Source of the DNA: a virus
Virus record (IMG/VR): IMGVR_UViG_3300032307_000968
Span: 1-24,992 of that record
Strand: one strand, 5' to 3'
Length of the DNA: 24,992 bases
In this document: positions 14,436-23,050 of the stretch, piece after piece
Position numbering within the stretch: the stretch's first letter is position 1
Layout: every line of letters begins with the position of its first letter
Translations under genes and position numbers: made by a program
The notes under the pieces: generated by a model
Databases searched by the model: none
What the model saw: only the letters and a program-made list of their open reading frames with translations
What the model was told of the DNA's origin: nothing

Positions 14436-17400
14436 ATGGGACAGTCCTTGAGAATAAACACTAGTGTTGGTATAGATAAAAACATTTCATTCCAATTAGA
14501 CCAAGATTTCGAGTTTCTTGAAATCCTATCTCTTCAAATATTTCAAAATGATATTTACCCAAGAGATTGTGCTGATTTCGGAGTTGTTGTTGGTAGAGTT
14601 GTTGCAAACGGTGGACTTGGAATACCAAACGCAAAAGTATCGATTTTTGTTCCAATCACAGAGGCTGATGCCCTGAACGACAGAATAGTTCAGTTATATC
14701 CTTATACACAACCTAACGATAAAAATGATGATGGATACAGGTTCAACTTGTTACCATATCTACAATCCTATTCAACACATGCTGCAACCGGAACTTTCCC
14801 TTCAAGAGAGGATGTTCTTAAAGACCCCGTTGTAGTCGATATCTACGACAAATATTATAAGTTTACCGTAAAAACCAATGATAGCGGAGACTTTATGATT
14901 CTAGGTGTCCCTGTTGGACAGCAAACAATTGTTATGGATTTGGACTTGAGTGATATTGGAGAGTTTTCTTTAACACCTCAAGATTTAATTAGAATTGGTT
15001 TAGCGACAGAAGCACAAGTTGCAGGAAGCACATTCAGAACTTCAACTGACCTAGACTCACTTCCACAAATTATTCACATTGAAAAGGTTTTTGAAGTTGC
15101 TCCATTCTGGGGTGAGCCCACAATTTGCCAATCGTCAATAAGCAGAATCGATTTTGATTTAAGAGATGAAGCGAACATTGACATCCAACCTACGGCAGTG
15201 TTCATGGGTTCAATTTATTCTACTGGTGACGAGTTTAAAATAGCAGCACCACTTGGTTTTGGTGATGAACCACCTTCTTTGCTGACTGCCGGATGTAAGC
15301 CAAAAGATAATATGGGTAATCTTTGTGATTTGACTACTGGTCCAGGGCAACTTTTAGCTGTAAGACAAACAATAGTCCAAGATGACCAAGGGAGACCAAT
15401 TCTTGAAGAATACCGTTTAGAAAATTCTGGCAATGTCATTGATGAAAATGGTACTTGGTTGGTAGAGGTTCCAATGAACATGGACTACTTAACCACAAAC
15501 GAAGAAGGTCAAAGAATTTTTTCAAGAGACCCTCGGGTTGGTATACCAACAAAAAGTAAATACCGATTCAAAGTTAAGTGGCAACAAGCACCAACAGATA
15601 CAGAACCGGTTAAGAGAGCTTATTATTTATTACCTAATGTTAGGGAGTGGGGTTGGAGGACGTCAGTTATTGACCCAAACTATGATAACTCATTGAATAC
15701 AAGCCGAGAACTTGCTAGTTCATATTATTTTGGTCTTGATTGGACGGGATATACTGATGCAGAATCTGCGACAGTTTCAAATCAAAAGTTGCAGGCTGCA
15801 ATAAATTGTCAAGACACCTTTTATGAGTTTGAGTATAATAAAGTTTATACCCCTGCTGGTTTAATTGACCAATATAAAAGAGGTATCAATAGAGGTCGAT
15901 TTATTGGTATCAAGGAAATTGGGAATAGTGATTGTGAAACCACGGTAAATAAGTTTCCTGTAAATGATGGTGTAAAAAACTTCAGTACAAACTTTTTCTT
16001 GTTTGCTATATTGATGCAATTCATTCAATTAATTTTCCCTATAATTTTGATTATTTATCACGTTTTAGGATTTGTTGTTAATTCGTTTATAGTTCCTCTA
16101 ATTCAACTTGTTGTAAGGTTTCAGAATATTGTTGCTTATGCTTTGTTAGTCATTGGTGGTGCTCTAGCTATTTTTGGTGGAGCTGGAATACCTTTAATTG
16201 TTGCTGGTGTTAGTTTGCTATTAGGGGGGCAATCCTTAAGTAATCTTTTACAAAGATTTGTTCAATTTTTGAGATTTGGACCTTTAAGACTCCCAATGAT
16301 AACGTATCCTGAGTGTCAGAATTGTGATTGTGCAACCCCAAGTTTGGATGGTGGTGGTGACTCAACACCAAACTCATTATTAACACCATTAACACAGAGT
16401 GGTTTATATTTTGAAGCGTTTGAAGATTATTCCGGTTTACCACCTCAGAAAAATGGAGATGATGGAGAGCCAAGTGATGCAAACGTTTCGGTTTTATCTT
16501 TAATTTTTTCGGAATCAATTGGAACAAGAATATCAGACAATAAAAAATTAGGGCAAAATAATTCAACTGATTCACAAATTTCCAGATTACCAGACACATT
16601 AAATATTTTTAGGGTTCCAAAGAAGGTGTTTTCAATATCTCCGGACATCCCAATGGCCCAGAGAATTAATATTTTTAATACCAGAAAAAAGTATTTTGAT
16701 GGGGTAAACAGAATTAGTGTAAGTTTCGATAATCCAAATAATTTAACAACACAACACTTTGATAATACGTTAACAATTTTAACTCAATCACCCCTTACTG
16801 CTGGCACACTTTTAACTTGTGTGGGTATAGACAAAACTGAGGATGTAAATTTCCTTTATTCGGGAAATACTGCTTTTGGTGGTATCAGTGGAACTACTCT
16901 TCTTCCAGGTGCTGGAACTGTGACGGTAAACTATGCAACAAGCCAAACCGCAAATGCGAGTAAAACTTACTTTTTGAACACGGGTTCTACAATTGATAAT
17001 TATAAGTTTCCGGCAGATTTAGAATATTATCAAGTACTTACAGCAATCACCGTAAGTGACGCATTTGCAATATCAAGTGGGGGCTTCATGAATATTTTAG
17101 ATTCAAATACACAAATTGAGTGGGCGGTTAAAGATTTAGGAAATTGGGTTGGTCAAACATCTTTAACGGTTAAAACCAGAGATTTTTATGATGGATTTGA
17201 CAATCAATATATTTTAATTCTTCAAAGAGGCGTTGACCCATATTCACCCCTCTACACTAACCGATATGGTATTGGAAGTTTATTTGGATTATCAAACACA
17301 AATTCATTAACTTTTACTGCACAAACAAGACTTAACATTCCCATACAGGCTCTACCTGCTAATGGAATTTCAGTTCAAAACCACACCAGTCAAAACAACA

Positions 17401-19439
17401 TCTTCTATTCATCGTATTTCTTTGAAGCAACTAATGACTTCACTGCTTTTACAACAAGCAATGTTGGTTATTACAGTGCTATTGATGGAAATAGAAACTA
17501 TTCAATTTACAATAATCCAACCGTAGGTCCAATTAACACTCCTCTTATTACAACAGGCCAGATGGGATGGGTTTCAAACTATTTGAACACACCTACAAAT
17601 AGTTCCGTTGAAATTGTTGTTTCTAAACCAACAAACGATGCTTTCAGTACTACACCTAACCAAGCAAAATATGATGCGACAGAAGACTTGTCTGGAGCTG
17701 ATTTTTTTTGGATGAATGTTTATAATGAAGATGATGAATTCCAAGAAAACCCCTCTAATTCAAACAGCGTTTATTACAGTTTCTCATTATTACCCACTGT
17801 TGATGCTCCAAATACAAAACTCAATATTACTAATAAATCAAGAAACGTATTAAGAACCGACAGATTACCGTCGTCCGATTTCTTGGATGGTAATGCTTGG
17901 AATTCAGTTGTTCCTGTTTTACAAATGAACCGTGGATTTACCATGTATATTCTTGATACCGGTGGTGAAAGTATTGCGATAACAACTTATGGTTCTGGGG
18001 CAAGTATAGTTGGCAATGATATTGAAGACCTTCCAGGGGCATTGGATATCACTGAAACTTTTTCTTGTGAAAATATGGTGAGTCTTGATTGTTATTCTAA
18101 TGTCGGTAATACTTTAGTGGTTGATAGCAATTGTGTTGAGGAAGACAGAATTGAGCGTGGGTGTTTTGTTTTTGCTAAGCGTCCACTTATAAGAACATTA
18201 CCAGGAGATTTAGTAGCATTTACTGAGTGGGGTCTAAGATACAGATTTTTATACGCATTGTGTCAAGGGGTGGTTTCGCAAACATTTACAAATAACTGGG
18301 TGAATGGAAGTTTGTACACGTTCCCTTTTGCTGTAAGAACACTTTATGGTGCTAATAATCAAATTTCTAAAAGAGTTTTTTGTAAAGACCTCATTTATTA
18401 TAATGAAGACAGCAATAATTTTTACTATAGAAGCAGTCCATACAGCCCAACAAGCGACAGCTTTGTTGGAAAATTAAATAATCCACTTACTGGTTCTTTA
18501 AACGATTATAGTTTGAAAACTCCAGCAACTATCATGAACCTAGGGCCTAAAACAGCAATTTTCAAAGAGCTTACTTTGAATCCATCGGATGATGGTTTTG
18601 TTATGGATGTTCTCACTCCAACAAGTTATGGAGACACAAGTGATTTGTTAAACTTGTTTGTGATTACAAGAATGACAAATGCTTCCTATCTCAGATTCTT
18701 ACTTCAGTATTATCCAGGTGTTGCAGGAACTAACTTAGCAATTAACAGTTTATTTTCTAGACCACTTTTAAGACTTGATGGGGATATTACTCAAATGCTT
18801 TCAATTAATTCTGAATTCGGGGTTATAAAATTCAGTTCACAAAGTTATCAGGATGACCCTAATGACCCTAATAATCCGATTTACATCGCAAGAAATCCGA
18901 ACGGATTTTCGGTAATGGGTATTTTCTATTCATCGACTACTGAAGATTTACAATACAAGGATTACTTATCACCAGGAAGAATAAATTTCAGACCAACACC
19001 TTCTTCAAATGCTTTTCCTTATTATTATGATTTGAAATCACAAAGAGTTCCTTTTTATCGTTGGAGAAGAGATGATGTTGCAAAGTTGTGGAGCAGCATA
19101 AACGTCGTACTCAACTTAGGAAACCAAGTTGGAATATTCGGAACTCAAAGTAATGACTGGGCAACAGACAACTCTGACATTTTTAGCAAGAATTATCAAG
19201 CACAAGATAGAACAAACCCATCGCAACCATCTTACTTTTTGGGTTCAAATTCACAACTAAACGACATTGATGCTAGGGGATATATTTTTAATGTTGATGC
19301 AAATGGAAATTACTCAACAACAGCAGGAAACTATCCAGATGTTTTTGCGGTAGGTGCGCCAAACCATTTTTACTTTGGTTTAATAAAAGGAGGGACTTCA
19401 TTAGATAGGTTCAAATCAAAGTACTTAGCAGATGAATAG
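14436..19439 (+). CDS. Giant baseplate-operon protein with internal hydrophobic, membrane-like domain (1667 aa)
   Basis: Placed after gp25- and gp6-like genes, where T4 has gene 7 (1032 aa), but I see no clear gp7 similarity. The N-terminal part (about 48-173) contains GRVVANGGLGIPNAKVSIFV and KTNDSGDFMILGVPVGQ, the pattern of a carboxypeptidase-regulatory-like (Ig-type) beta sandwich. Residues 520-598 are almost wholly hydrophobic and would make three or four membrane helices (roughly 520-541, 543-560, 565-583, 585-598). ECQNCDC (Cys627, Cys630, Cys632) follows closely and could bind metal. The remaining 1000 residues are Asn/Ser/Thr/Tyr-rich and beta-like, with a DPNDPNNP repeat from 18855. 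Without a signal peptide, membrane insertion would probably happen during infection, as proposed for tape-measure proteins. Structural role likely; mechanism unknown. Confidence 0.8.
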   Translation: MGQSLRINTSVGIDKNISFQLDQDFEFLEILSLQIFQNDIYPRDCADFGVVVGRVVANGGLGIPNAKVSIFVPITEADALNDRIVQLYPYTQPNDKNDDGYRFNLLPYLQSYSTHAATGTFPSREDVLKDPVVVDIYDKYYKFTVKTNDSGDFMILGVPVGQQTIVMDLDLSDIGEFSLTPQDLIRIGLATEAQVAGSTFRTSTDLDSLPQIIHIEKVFEVAPFWGEPTICQSSISRIDFDLRDEANIDIQPTAVFMGSIYSTGDEFKIAAPLGFGDEPPSLLTAGCKPKDNMGNLCDLTTGPGQLLAVRQTIVQDDQGRPILEEYRLENSGNVIDENGTWLVEVPMNMDYLTTNEEGQRIFSRDPRVGIPTKSKYRFKVKWQQAPTDTEPVKRAYYLLPNVREWGWRTSVIDPNYDNSLNTSRELASSYYFGLDWTGYTDAESATVSNQKLQAAINCQDTFYEFEYNKVYTPAGLIDQYKRGINRGRFIGIKEIGNSDCETTVNKFPVNDGVKNFSTNFFLFAILMQFIQLIFPIILIIYHVLGFVVNSFIVPLIQLVVRFQNIVAYALLVIGGALAIFGGAGIPLIVAGVSLLLGGQSLSNLLQRFVQFLRFGPLRLPMITYPECQNCDCATPSLDGGGDSTPNSLLTPLTQSGLYFEAFEDYSGLPPQKNGDDGEPSDANVSVLSLIFSESIGTRISDNKKLGQNNSTDSQISRLPDTLNIFRVPKKVFSISPDIPMAQRINIFNTRKKYFDGVNRISVSFDNPNNLTTQHFDNTLTILTQSPLTAGTLLTCVGIDKTEDVNFLYSGNTAFGGISGTTLLPGAGTVTVNYATSQTANASKTYFLNTGSTIDNYKFPADLEYYQVLTAITVSDAFAISSGGFMNILDSNTQIEWAVKDLGNWVGQTSLTVKTRDFYDGFDNQYILILQRGVDPYSPLYTNRYGIGSLFGLSNTNSLTFTAQTRLNIPIQALPANGISVQNHTSQNNIFYSSYFFEATNDFTAFTTSNVGYYSAIDGNRNYSIYNNPTVGPINTPLITTGQMGWVSNYLNTPTNSSVEIVVSKPTNDAFSTTPNQAKYDATEDLSGADFFWMNVYNEDDEFQENPSNSNSVYYSFSLLPTVDAPNTKLNITNKSRNVLRTDRLPSSDFLDGNAWNSVVPVLQMNRGFTMYILDTGGESIAITTYGSGASIVGNDIEDLPGALDITETFSCENMVSLDCYSNVGNTLVVDSNCVEEDRIERGCFVFAKRPLIRTLPGDLVAFTEWGLRYRFLYALCQGVVSQTFTNNWVNGSLYTFPFAVRTLYGANNQISKRVFCKDLIYYNEDSNNFYYRSSPYSPTSDSFVGKLNNPLTGSLNDYSLKTPATIMNLGPKTAIFKELTLNPSDDGFVMDVLTPTSYGDTSDLLNLFVITRMTNASYLRFLLQYYPGVAGTNLAINSLFSRPLLRLDGDITQMLSINSEFGVIKFSSQSYQDDPNDPNNPIYIARNPNGFSVMGIFYSSTTEDLQYKDYLSPGRINFRPTPSSNAFPYYYDLKSQRVPFYRWRRDDVAKLWSSINVVLNLGNQVGIFGTQSNDWATDNSDIFSKNYQAQDRTNPSQPSYFLGSNSQLNDIDARGYIFNVDANGNYSTTAGNYPDVFAVGAPNHFYFGLIKGGTSLDRFKSKYLADE

Positions 19440-21126
19440 ATTTGAAATAATCCCCTCAAGACTTAGTTTTAAGTCCGCACCGATTGTTGACCAACAGGTT
19501 AGTATTGATTTGAATCAAACGCAAAAGGAGTTGACCCAGTATGTTAGAAACAACTCATTATCCCTTGAACAATTGTATCAGGATGAACGTCAAGCTTCAT
19601 CAAGATTTAGACCGAGCTTCAAGGTTCAGTATTTGTATGATAACACTTTGACTGGCACCACAGGGTACAATCCATTCAAGAATAATTTGTATTATGTTGA
19701 CCCAATACAATCAAAGTTAAGTGGTGTTTGGAAAGGATTTCCGCAATTTTATGAGTTTGATTTTTTTAGAACAAGAATAGATGATGGGCATTTTGATTAT
19801 CAACCTGTAAGTGCCTATACCTACAATTGGACTTACTACTTGACTTATGCTGCAGAAAATGACTATACCAAACCCATGGAAGCCACGTATCAAAATACTA
19901 CGATTAATTGGATTTCTGGGGATGGAATTCCTTTTATAATGTTTAAGTCCATCCAGGGAGGTGCAAACATAATCTCATTCCAATGTTTAATGCCGCACAA
20001 TTTGACAATCGACAATTTTGTCGAATTGTCATTTTCATATGACGAGGAAAATATATTTGGAATTTATTCATTTGGCGATTCCAACTTTGATAGTTCAAAT
20101 TTCATATTCAATATTTTAGATATTGGTTATACTGGAACAACATTTACCGACGGTGCAACAGGAACATTCAAAAGAGTACTAGACCCAAACAACTTAGCGG
20201 AAACTCGCTCAAAATATTATGTCAGAAAAAATAGAATTGTTTACAACGAAAATGATATTATAACAACAAAAACTGGGTTTGAATTAAATTCTTTTCCTAA
20301 CGAGAAAAAATTGGAGTACAGTTCAATAACTCCGAATGATGTAACCAGGATTTCTCAAAAAACAAGTTCATTGACATATAACTTCACCCTTGCAAAAGAC
20401 TTGGTGTTAAGTGCTACAACCGATAATCATAATCGTCCGGTTGGTGAAGTCTTTTTATCAATAGTTAACAAGGGATATAGTGGATACTTCAACAAAGCAA
20501 ATAATGGTGTTGGTTTGAAACAGGGTTGGGTATTCAATATAACCAATCAAGTGGATTCTTGGTGGAGCGAACTCAATCAGGATTCATATACCAACATACC
20601 AGTAGATTCGTACACTTTAACAAATGGAACTACAGAAACTTTCTATTATAACAGAGTGCTGAACCCTGGAGATTTAATTGATGGTGATTTTTGTGAGTGG
20701 AATGATTATACGCAATTCGAACTTGTGGTTTCTAGATATGTTCAAAAAATTCAGTTTAATCAGGAAGTTTTTACTACTGAAACAACACCGTCATATAATT
20801 CTTTGGGCTATTACTACTTACCCCACAATTCAATGGTGCTTAGGATATTCTCGGACTACATCGAAACATCCCCAGCAAACCAAGTTGATGGTATTCCATC
20901 TTGGGCATATTTCTCTGAACAAGACCAACAGTTCCGTTGGAGAGAACCATACTTTTATGGTGAATTTGATGAACTTGACAGGGGAACAAACTTTCCATAT
21001 TTAAACCGAGCACACTATCCTTTTTCCAACCAAATCTTTCGTTTAATTCCTGAGGGAAGTAATTATCAAGAGGTGCTGGGTGGATTTGATATTCCTGTTC
21101 AGCCAATCATTGATGACTGTGAATAA
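19432..21126 (+). CDS. Tail/baseplate structural protein of unknown family (564 aa)
   Basis: No family recognised. Composition is strikingly rich in Tyr, Phe, Asn, Ser and Thr and poor in Lys- or Glu-rich helices, which indicates a beta-structured virion protein. The N-terminus (IIPSRLSFKSAPIVDQQ) is followed by a helical-looking stretch (residues 27-55, NQTQKELTQYVRNN onward). Near the C-terminus WRWREPYFYGEFDELDRG-like aromatic-acidic text (WREPYFYGEFDELDRGTNFP, residues 503-522) stands out. The ATG overlaps the end of the 1667-aa gene by 8 nt (ATGAATAG), so the two are translationally coupled and probably made in fixed ratio. It occupies the position of T4 genes 8 to 10. A role as a wedge or tail-fibre-attachment protein is inferred only from order. 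A strong hairpin lies inside the gene at 20004-20030. Confidence 0.75.
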   Translation: MNRFEIIPSRLSFKSAPIVDQQVSIDLNQTQKELTQYVRNNSLSLEQLYQDERQASSRFRPSFKVQYLYDNTLTGTTGYNPFKNNLYYVDPIQSKLSGVWKGFPQFYEFDFFRTRIDDGHFDYQPVSAYTYNWTYYLTYAAENDYTKPMEATYQNTTINWISGDGIPFIMFKSIQGGANIISFQCLMPHNLTIDNFVELSFSYDEENIFGIYSFGDSNFDSSNFIFNILDIGYTGTTFTDGATGTFKRVLDPNNLAETRSKYYVRKNRIVYNENDIITTKTGFELNSFPNEKKLEYSSITPNDVTRISQKTSSLTYNFTLAKDLVLSATTDNHNRPVGEVFLSIVNKGYSGYFNKANNGVGLKQGWVFNITNQVDSWWSELNQDSYTNIPVDSYTLTNGTTETFYYNRVLNPGDLIDGDFCEWNDYTQFELVVSRYVQKIQFNQEVFTTETTPSYNSLGYYYLPHNSMVLRIFSDYIETSPANQVDGIPSWAYFSEQDQQFRWREPYFYGEFDELDRGTNFPYLNRAHYPFSNQIFRLIPEGSNYQEVLGGFDIPVQPIIDDCE

Positions 21127-21958
21127 GTACGATATAAGATTAGGGATAAATAATGCGGACAAAGTTCTGCAAATACCCGTCATGCTTGATTGGGAATTGC
21201 TCAATACTGAAAACGAAGTTGATAAACTTGAAGCACAAATTAACCAGGACATTGCTGGATTAGGAATTGATTTTGAAACAACAAGATTTTCACATTCAGC
21301 CTATACCTATACACCCCCCTCTTTAAGTATAATCCAACCAACCCCTACATTAAGAACAAGTGTCAATTATGAATTCAACTTTTTCTCTGGGGGTACTTTA
21401 AATGGGTCTACTTCAACGGCCAACTGGATACCCAACTACAACGCTCAAGGATTTTCTTACGATGAAATTTATTACTACACCAGAGGATTTACCAATAGCT
21501 TCTTCAAGTTGGACTTTTACGATTCACCTCAGCAAGCGGCTCAACAAAATTATTTGACGATTATTATCCCAACAACACAAGGGGAACAGATGCCAGTTGA
21601 CATGCAGGGGCTTGATGTTTTAATTAACAAGCCGGTATATTCTTTGGATTTTGTTGGTGATACAGATGGTTTCTTTGTTTACTGGTTAAAATCCAGGGAG
21701 TACATCAACATCGACCAGTTCTATGTAAGCTGCAAGTTTTATAATGCAAAAACGGGTCAGTTTGTTCGAATGATTAATAGACCTCAGAGTCTTCAAAATA
21801 TTAACACCTTTACTGTTAATAACTTATACAATTTCTACTACATCTACAAGTTGGATTATCCAAGTGAAAAGTATGTGGTATTTGACTTGCCAACCTTTGA
21901 GAGAGTAGGTACAACAACTCCCATAAAATGGTATGAATATGTAGGACCTAATGGCTGA
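21113..21958 (+). CDS. Tail/baseplate structural protein of unknown family (281 aa)
   Basis: The ATG at 21113 (MTVNKYDIRLGIN) is preferred over a GTG at 21080, because it gives a 14-nt overlap with the preceding gene, in line with the other junctions here, and removes an unlikely hydrophobic prefix. The protein starts with a short helical part (LDWELLNTENEVDKLEAQIN), then is beta-rich and aromatic (YEFNFFSGGT, FKLDFYDSPQQAAQQNYL). No known domain, membrane segment or catalytic motif is seen. Two hundred residues with alternating polar and aromatic residues suggest a beta-sandwich virion protein. Overlap with both neighbours (14 nt upstream, 8 nt downstream) places it in the same baseplate operon, probably as an assembly partner of the 564- and 356-aa proteins. 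Confidence 0.72.
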   Translation: MTVNKYDIRLGINNADKVLQIPVMLDWELLNTENEVDKLEAQINQDIAGLGIDFETTRFSHSAYTYTPPSLSIIQPTPTLRTSVNYEFNFFSGGTLNGSTSTANWIPNYNAQGFSYDEIYYYTRGFTNSFFKLDFYDSPQQAAQQNYLTIIIPTTQGEQMPVDMQGLDVLINKPVYSLDFVGDTDGFFVYWLKSREYINIDQFYVSCKFYNAKTGQFVRMINRPQSLQNINTFTVNNLYNFYYIYKLDYPSEKYVVFDLPTFERVGTTTPIKWYEYVGPNG

Positions 21959-23021
21959 TTATAAGTTTGTTGTTGGACCAGGTAATATAAGCTCTGACTT
22001 AACAACTGTTGATGTAAGTGGAACTAGCGTTGGGGTATATTCATCCATGACGCAAGTTCTAAGTGGGGGAACAAATGGTGATTCTATTTTAACAGGATTA
22101 AGCGTTTGTATTATGCTAACGGAGACCACCATCGATTTGGGATATTATTCGCCATTTGATGGTGCTGCAGAGCAGAAAGATGTGGTTACAAACTTTATTT
22201 TTACTTCATCAACCAACTCACCATATGTTTATACGGTTTTCAATTCTTCTGACAAAGCAGCTAACTACCTTGCTCTTGCCAGCTATACGATAAACTGGGG
22301 GGATAATACTCCAGATGAAATATTTTTGGGGGATACTTTGTCCCACACCTACCCAACAATACCATCAGGATATACCATTACGATGAAACAGACAACACCT
22401 TTTGGTGTTAATGACGTGTCCAAAATAGTAACGTTACCTTTTACAAATGCGGTAATTTATAACCCGTTGGGTCGTGCCTTCTTCACACCTCTTGGTGGAA
22501 GCTGGGCAAACACACCAATAAGTTATGATTACATATTCTCGGGTGATGCTGTGAACACAGTAGAAAGCGAGGTTTCTTCTGGATATACCCAGGTTCCATT
22601 TGTTGTTTCTGGAAACTCTAGCTCAAGAATTACGGAACTGGCTTTGTATGGGCCTGTTACATATCAAGTTGGGGTTCCTGTTTTTGTGGGGGGATTGCCC
22701 TATGGAGTTATCACGGATATGAATCCGGTGTTCACTGCATACACAATTCAAGATACAAATTATTATGACTATTCGGATGGAACAAGTATCTATTTCCAAA
22801 ATAGTGATGGTTTTACAAGCGACATGCTAACTGCGGTTCCAATCACAAAAGACGAGTTGTTGCTCAAAATACAAGACCAACCTCAAATCGTTACAGATGT
22901 TTATGTTGAAAGGGGTAAAAATACTGTGTACCAGCAGATTCAAAGATTAGGTGAGGTGTCTACCCTTTCCGGATTAATAAACTATGGTTATGGATACTAC
23001 ACCATAGAAAATAAGGGATAA
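21951..23021 (+). CDS. Tail protein with a PKD-like domain (356 aa)
   Basis: Residues about 111-163 read as a PKD-type Ig-like domain: YTINWGDNTPDEI (112-124) with the W-G-D turn (116-118), SHTYPTIPSGYTITM (131-145) with the H-T-Y strand, then a closing strand (VSKIVTLPF). PKD folds are common in surface-exposed adhesive proteins of Bacteroidota and also occur in phage tail and fibre proteins. The rest is Ser/Thr/Tyr/Gly-rich and beta-like, and it ends in a helical segment (DELLLKIQDQPQIVTDVYVE) with a Gly/Tyr tail. Its ATG overlaps the preceding stop by 8 nt (ATGGCTGA). A distal baseplate or fibre-attachment role is plausible; receptor binding is possible but not shown. Confidence 0.75.
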   Translation: MADYKFVVGPGNISSDLTTVDVSGTSVGVYSSMTQVLSGGTNGDSILTGLSVCIMLTETTIDLGYYSPFDGAAEQKDVVTNFIFTSSTNSPYVYTVFNSSDKAANYLALASYTINWGDNTPDEIFLGDTLSHTYPTIPSGYTITMKQTTPFGVNDVSKIVTLPFTNAVIYNPLGRAFFTPLGGSWANTPISYDYIFSGDAVNTVESEVSSGYTQVPFVVSGNSSSRITELALYGPVTYQVGVPVFVGGLPYGVITDMNPVFTAYTIQDTNYYDYSDGTSIYFQNSDGFTSDMLTAVPITKDELLLKIQDQPQIVTDVYVERGKNTVYQQIQRLGEVSTLSGLINYGYGYYTIENKG

Positions 23022-23050
23022 ACTATTTATAAAAATAAGAAACTTCAAGG

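Noticed and set aside
16210-16599. 129-aa open frame on the minus strand within the 1667-aa gene
   Set aside because: Opposite a clearly coding region; His/Leu-rich low-complexity text expected from the antisense of Asn/Asp-rich codons.
18855-18872. Two copies of GACCCTAAT
   Set aside because: A single 9-nt duplication inside a gene, coding DPNDPN; no larger repeat array is present.
18893-18908. Inverted repeat AAATCCG / CGGATTT followed by TTC
   Set aside because: Short, inside a long coding region and without a proper T run; probably chance.
21080-21112. GTG start giving a 292-aa version of the 281-aa tail protein
   Set aside because: It would overlap the preceding gene by 47 nt and add a hydrophobic prefix; ATG at 21113 gives an overlap typical of this operon.
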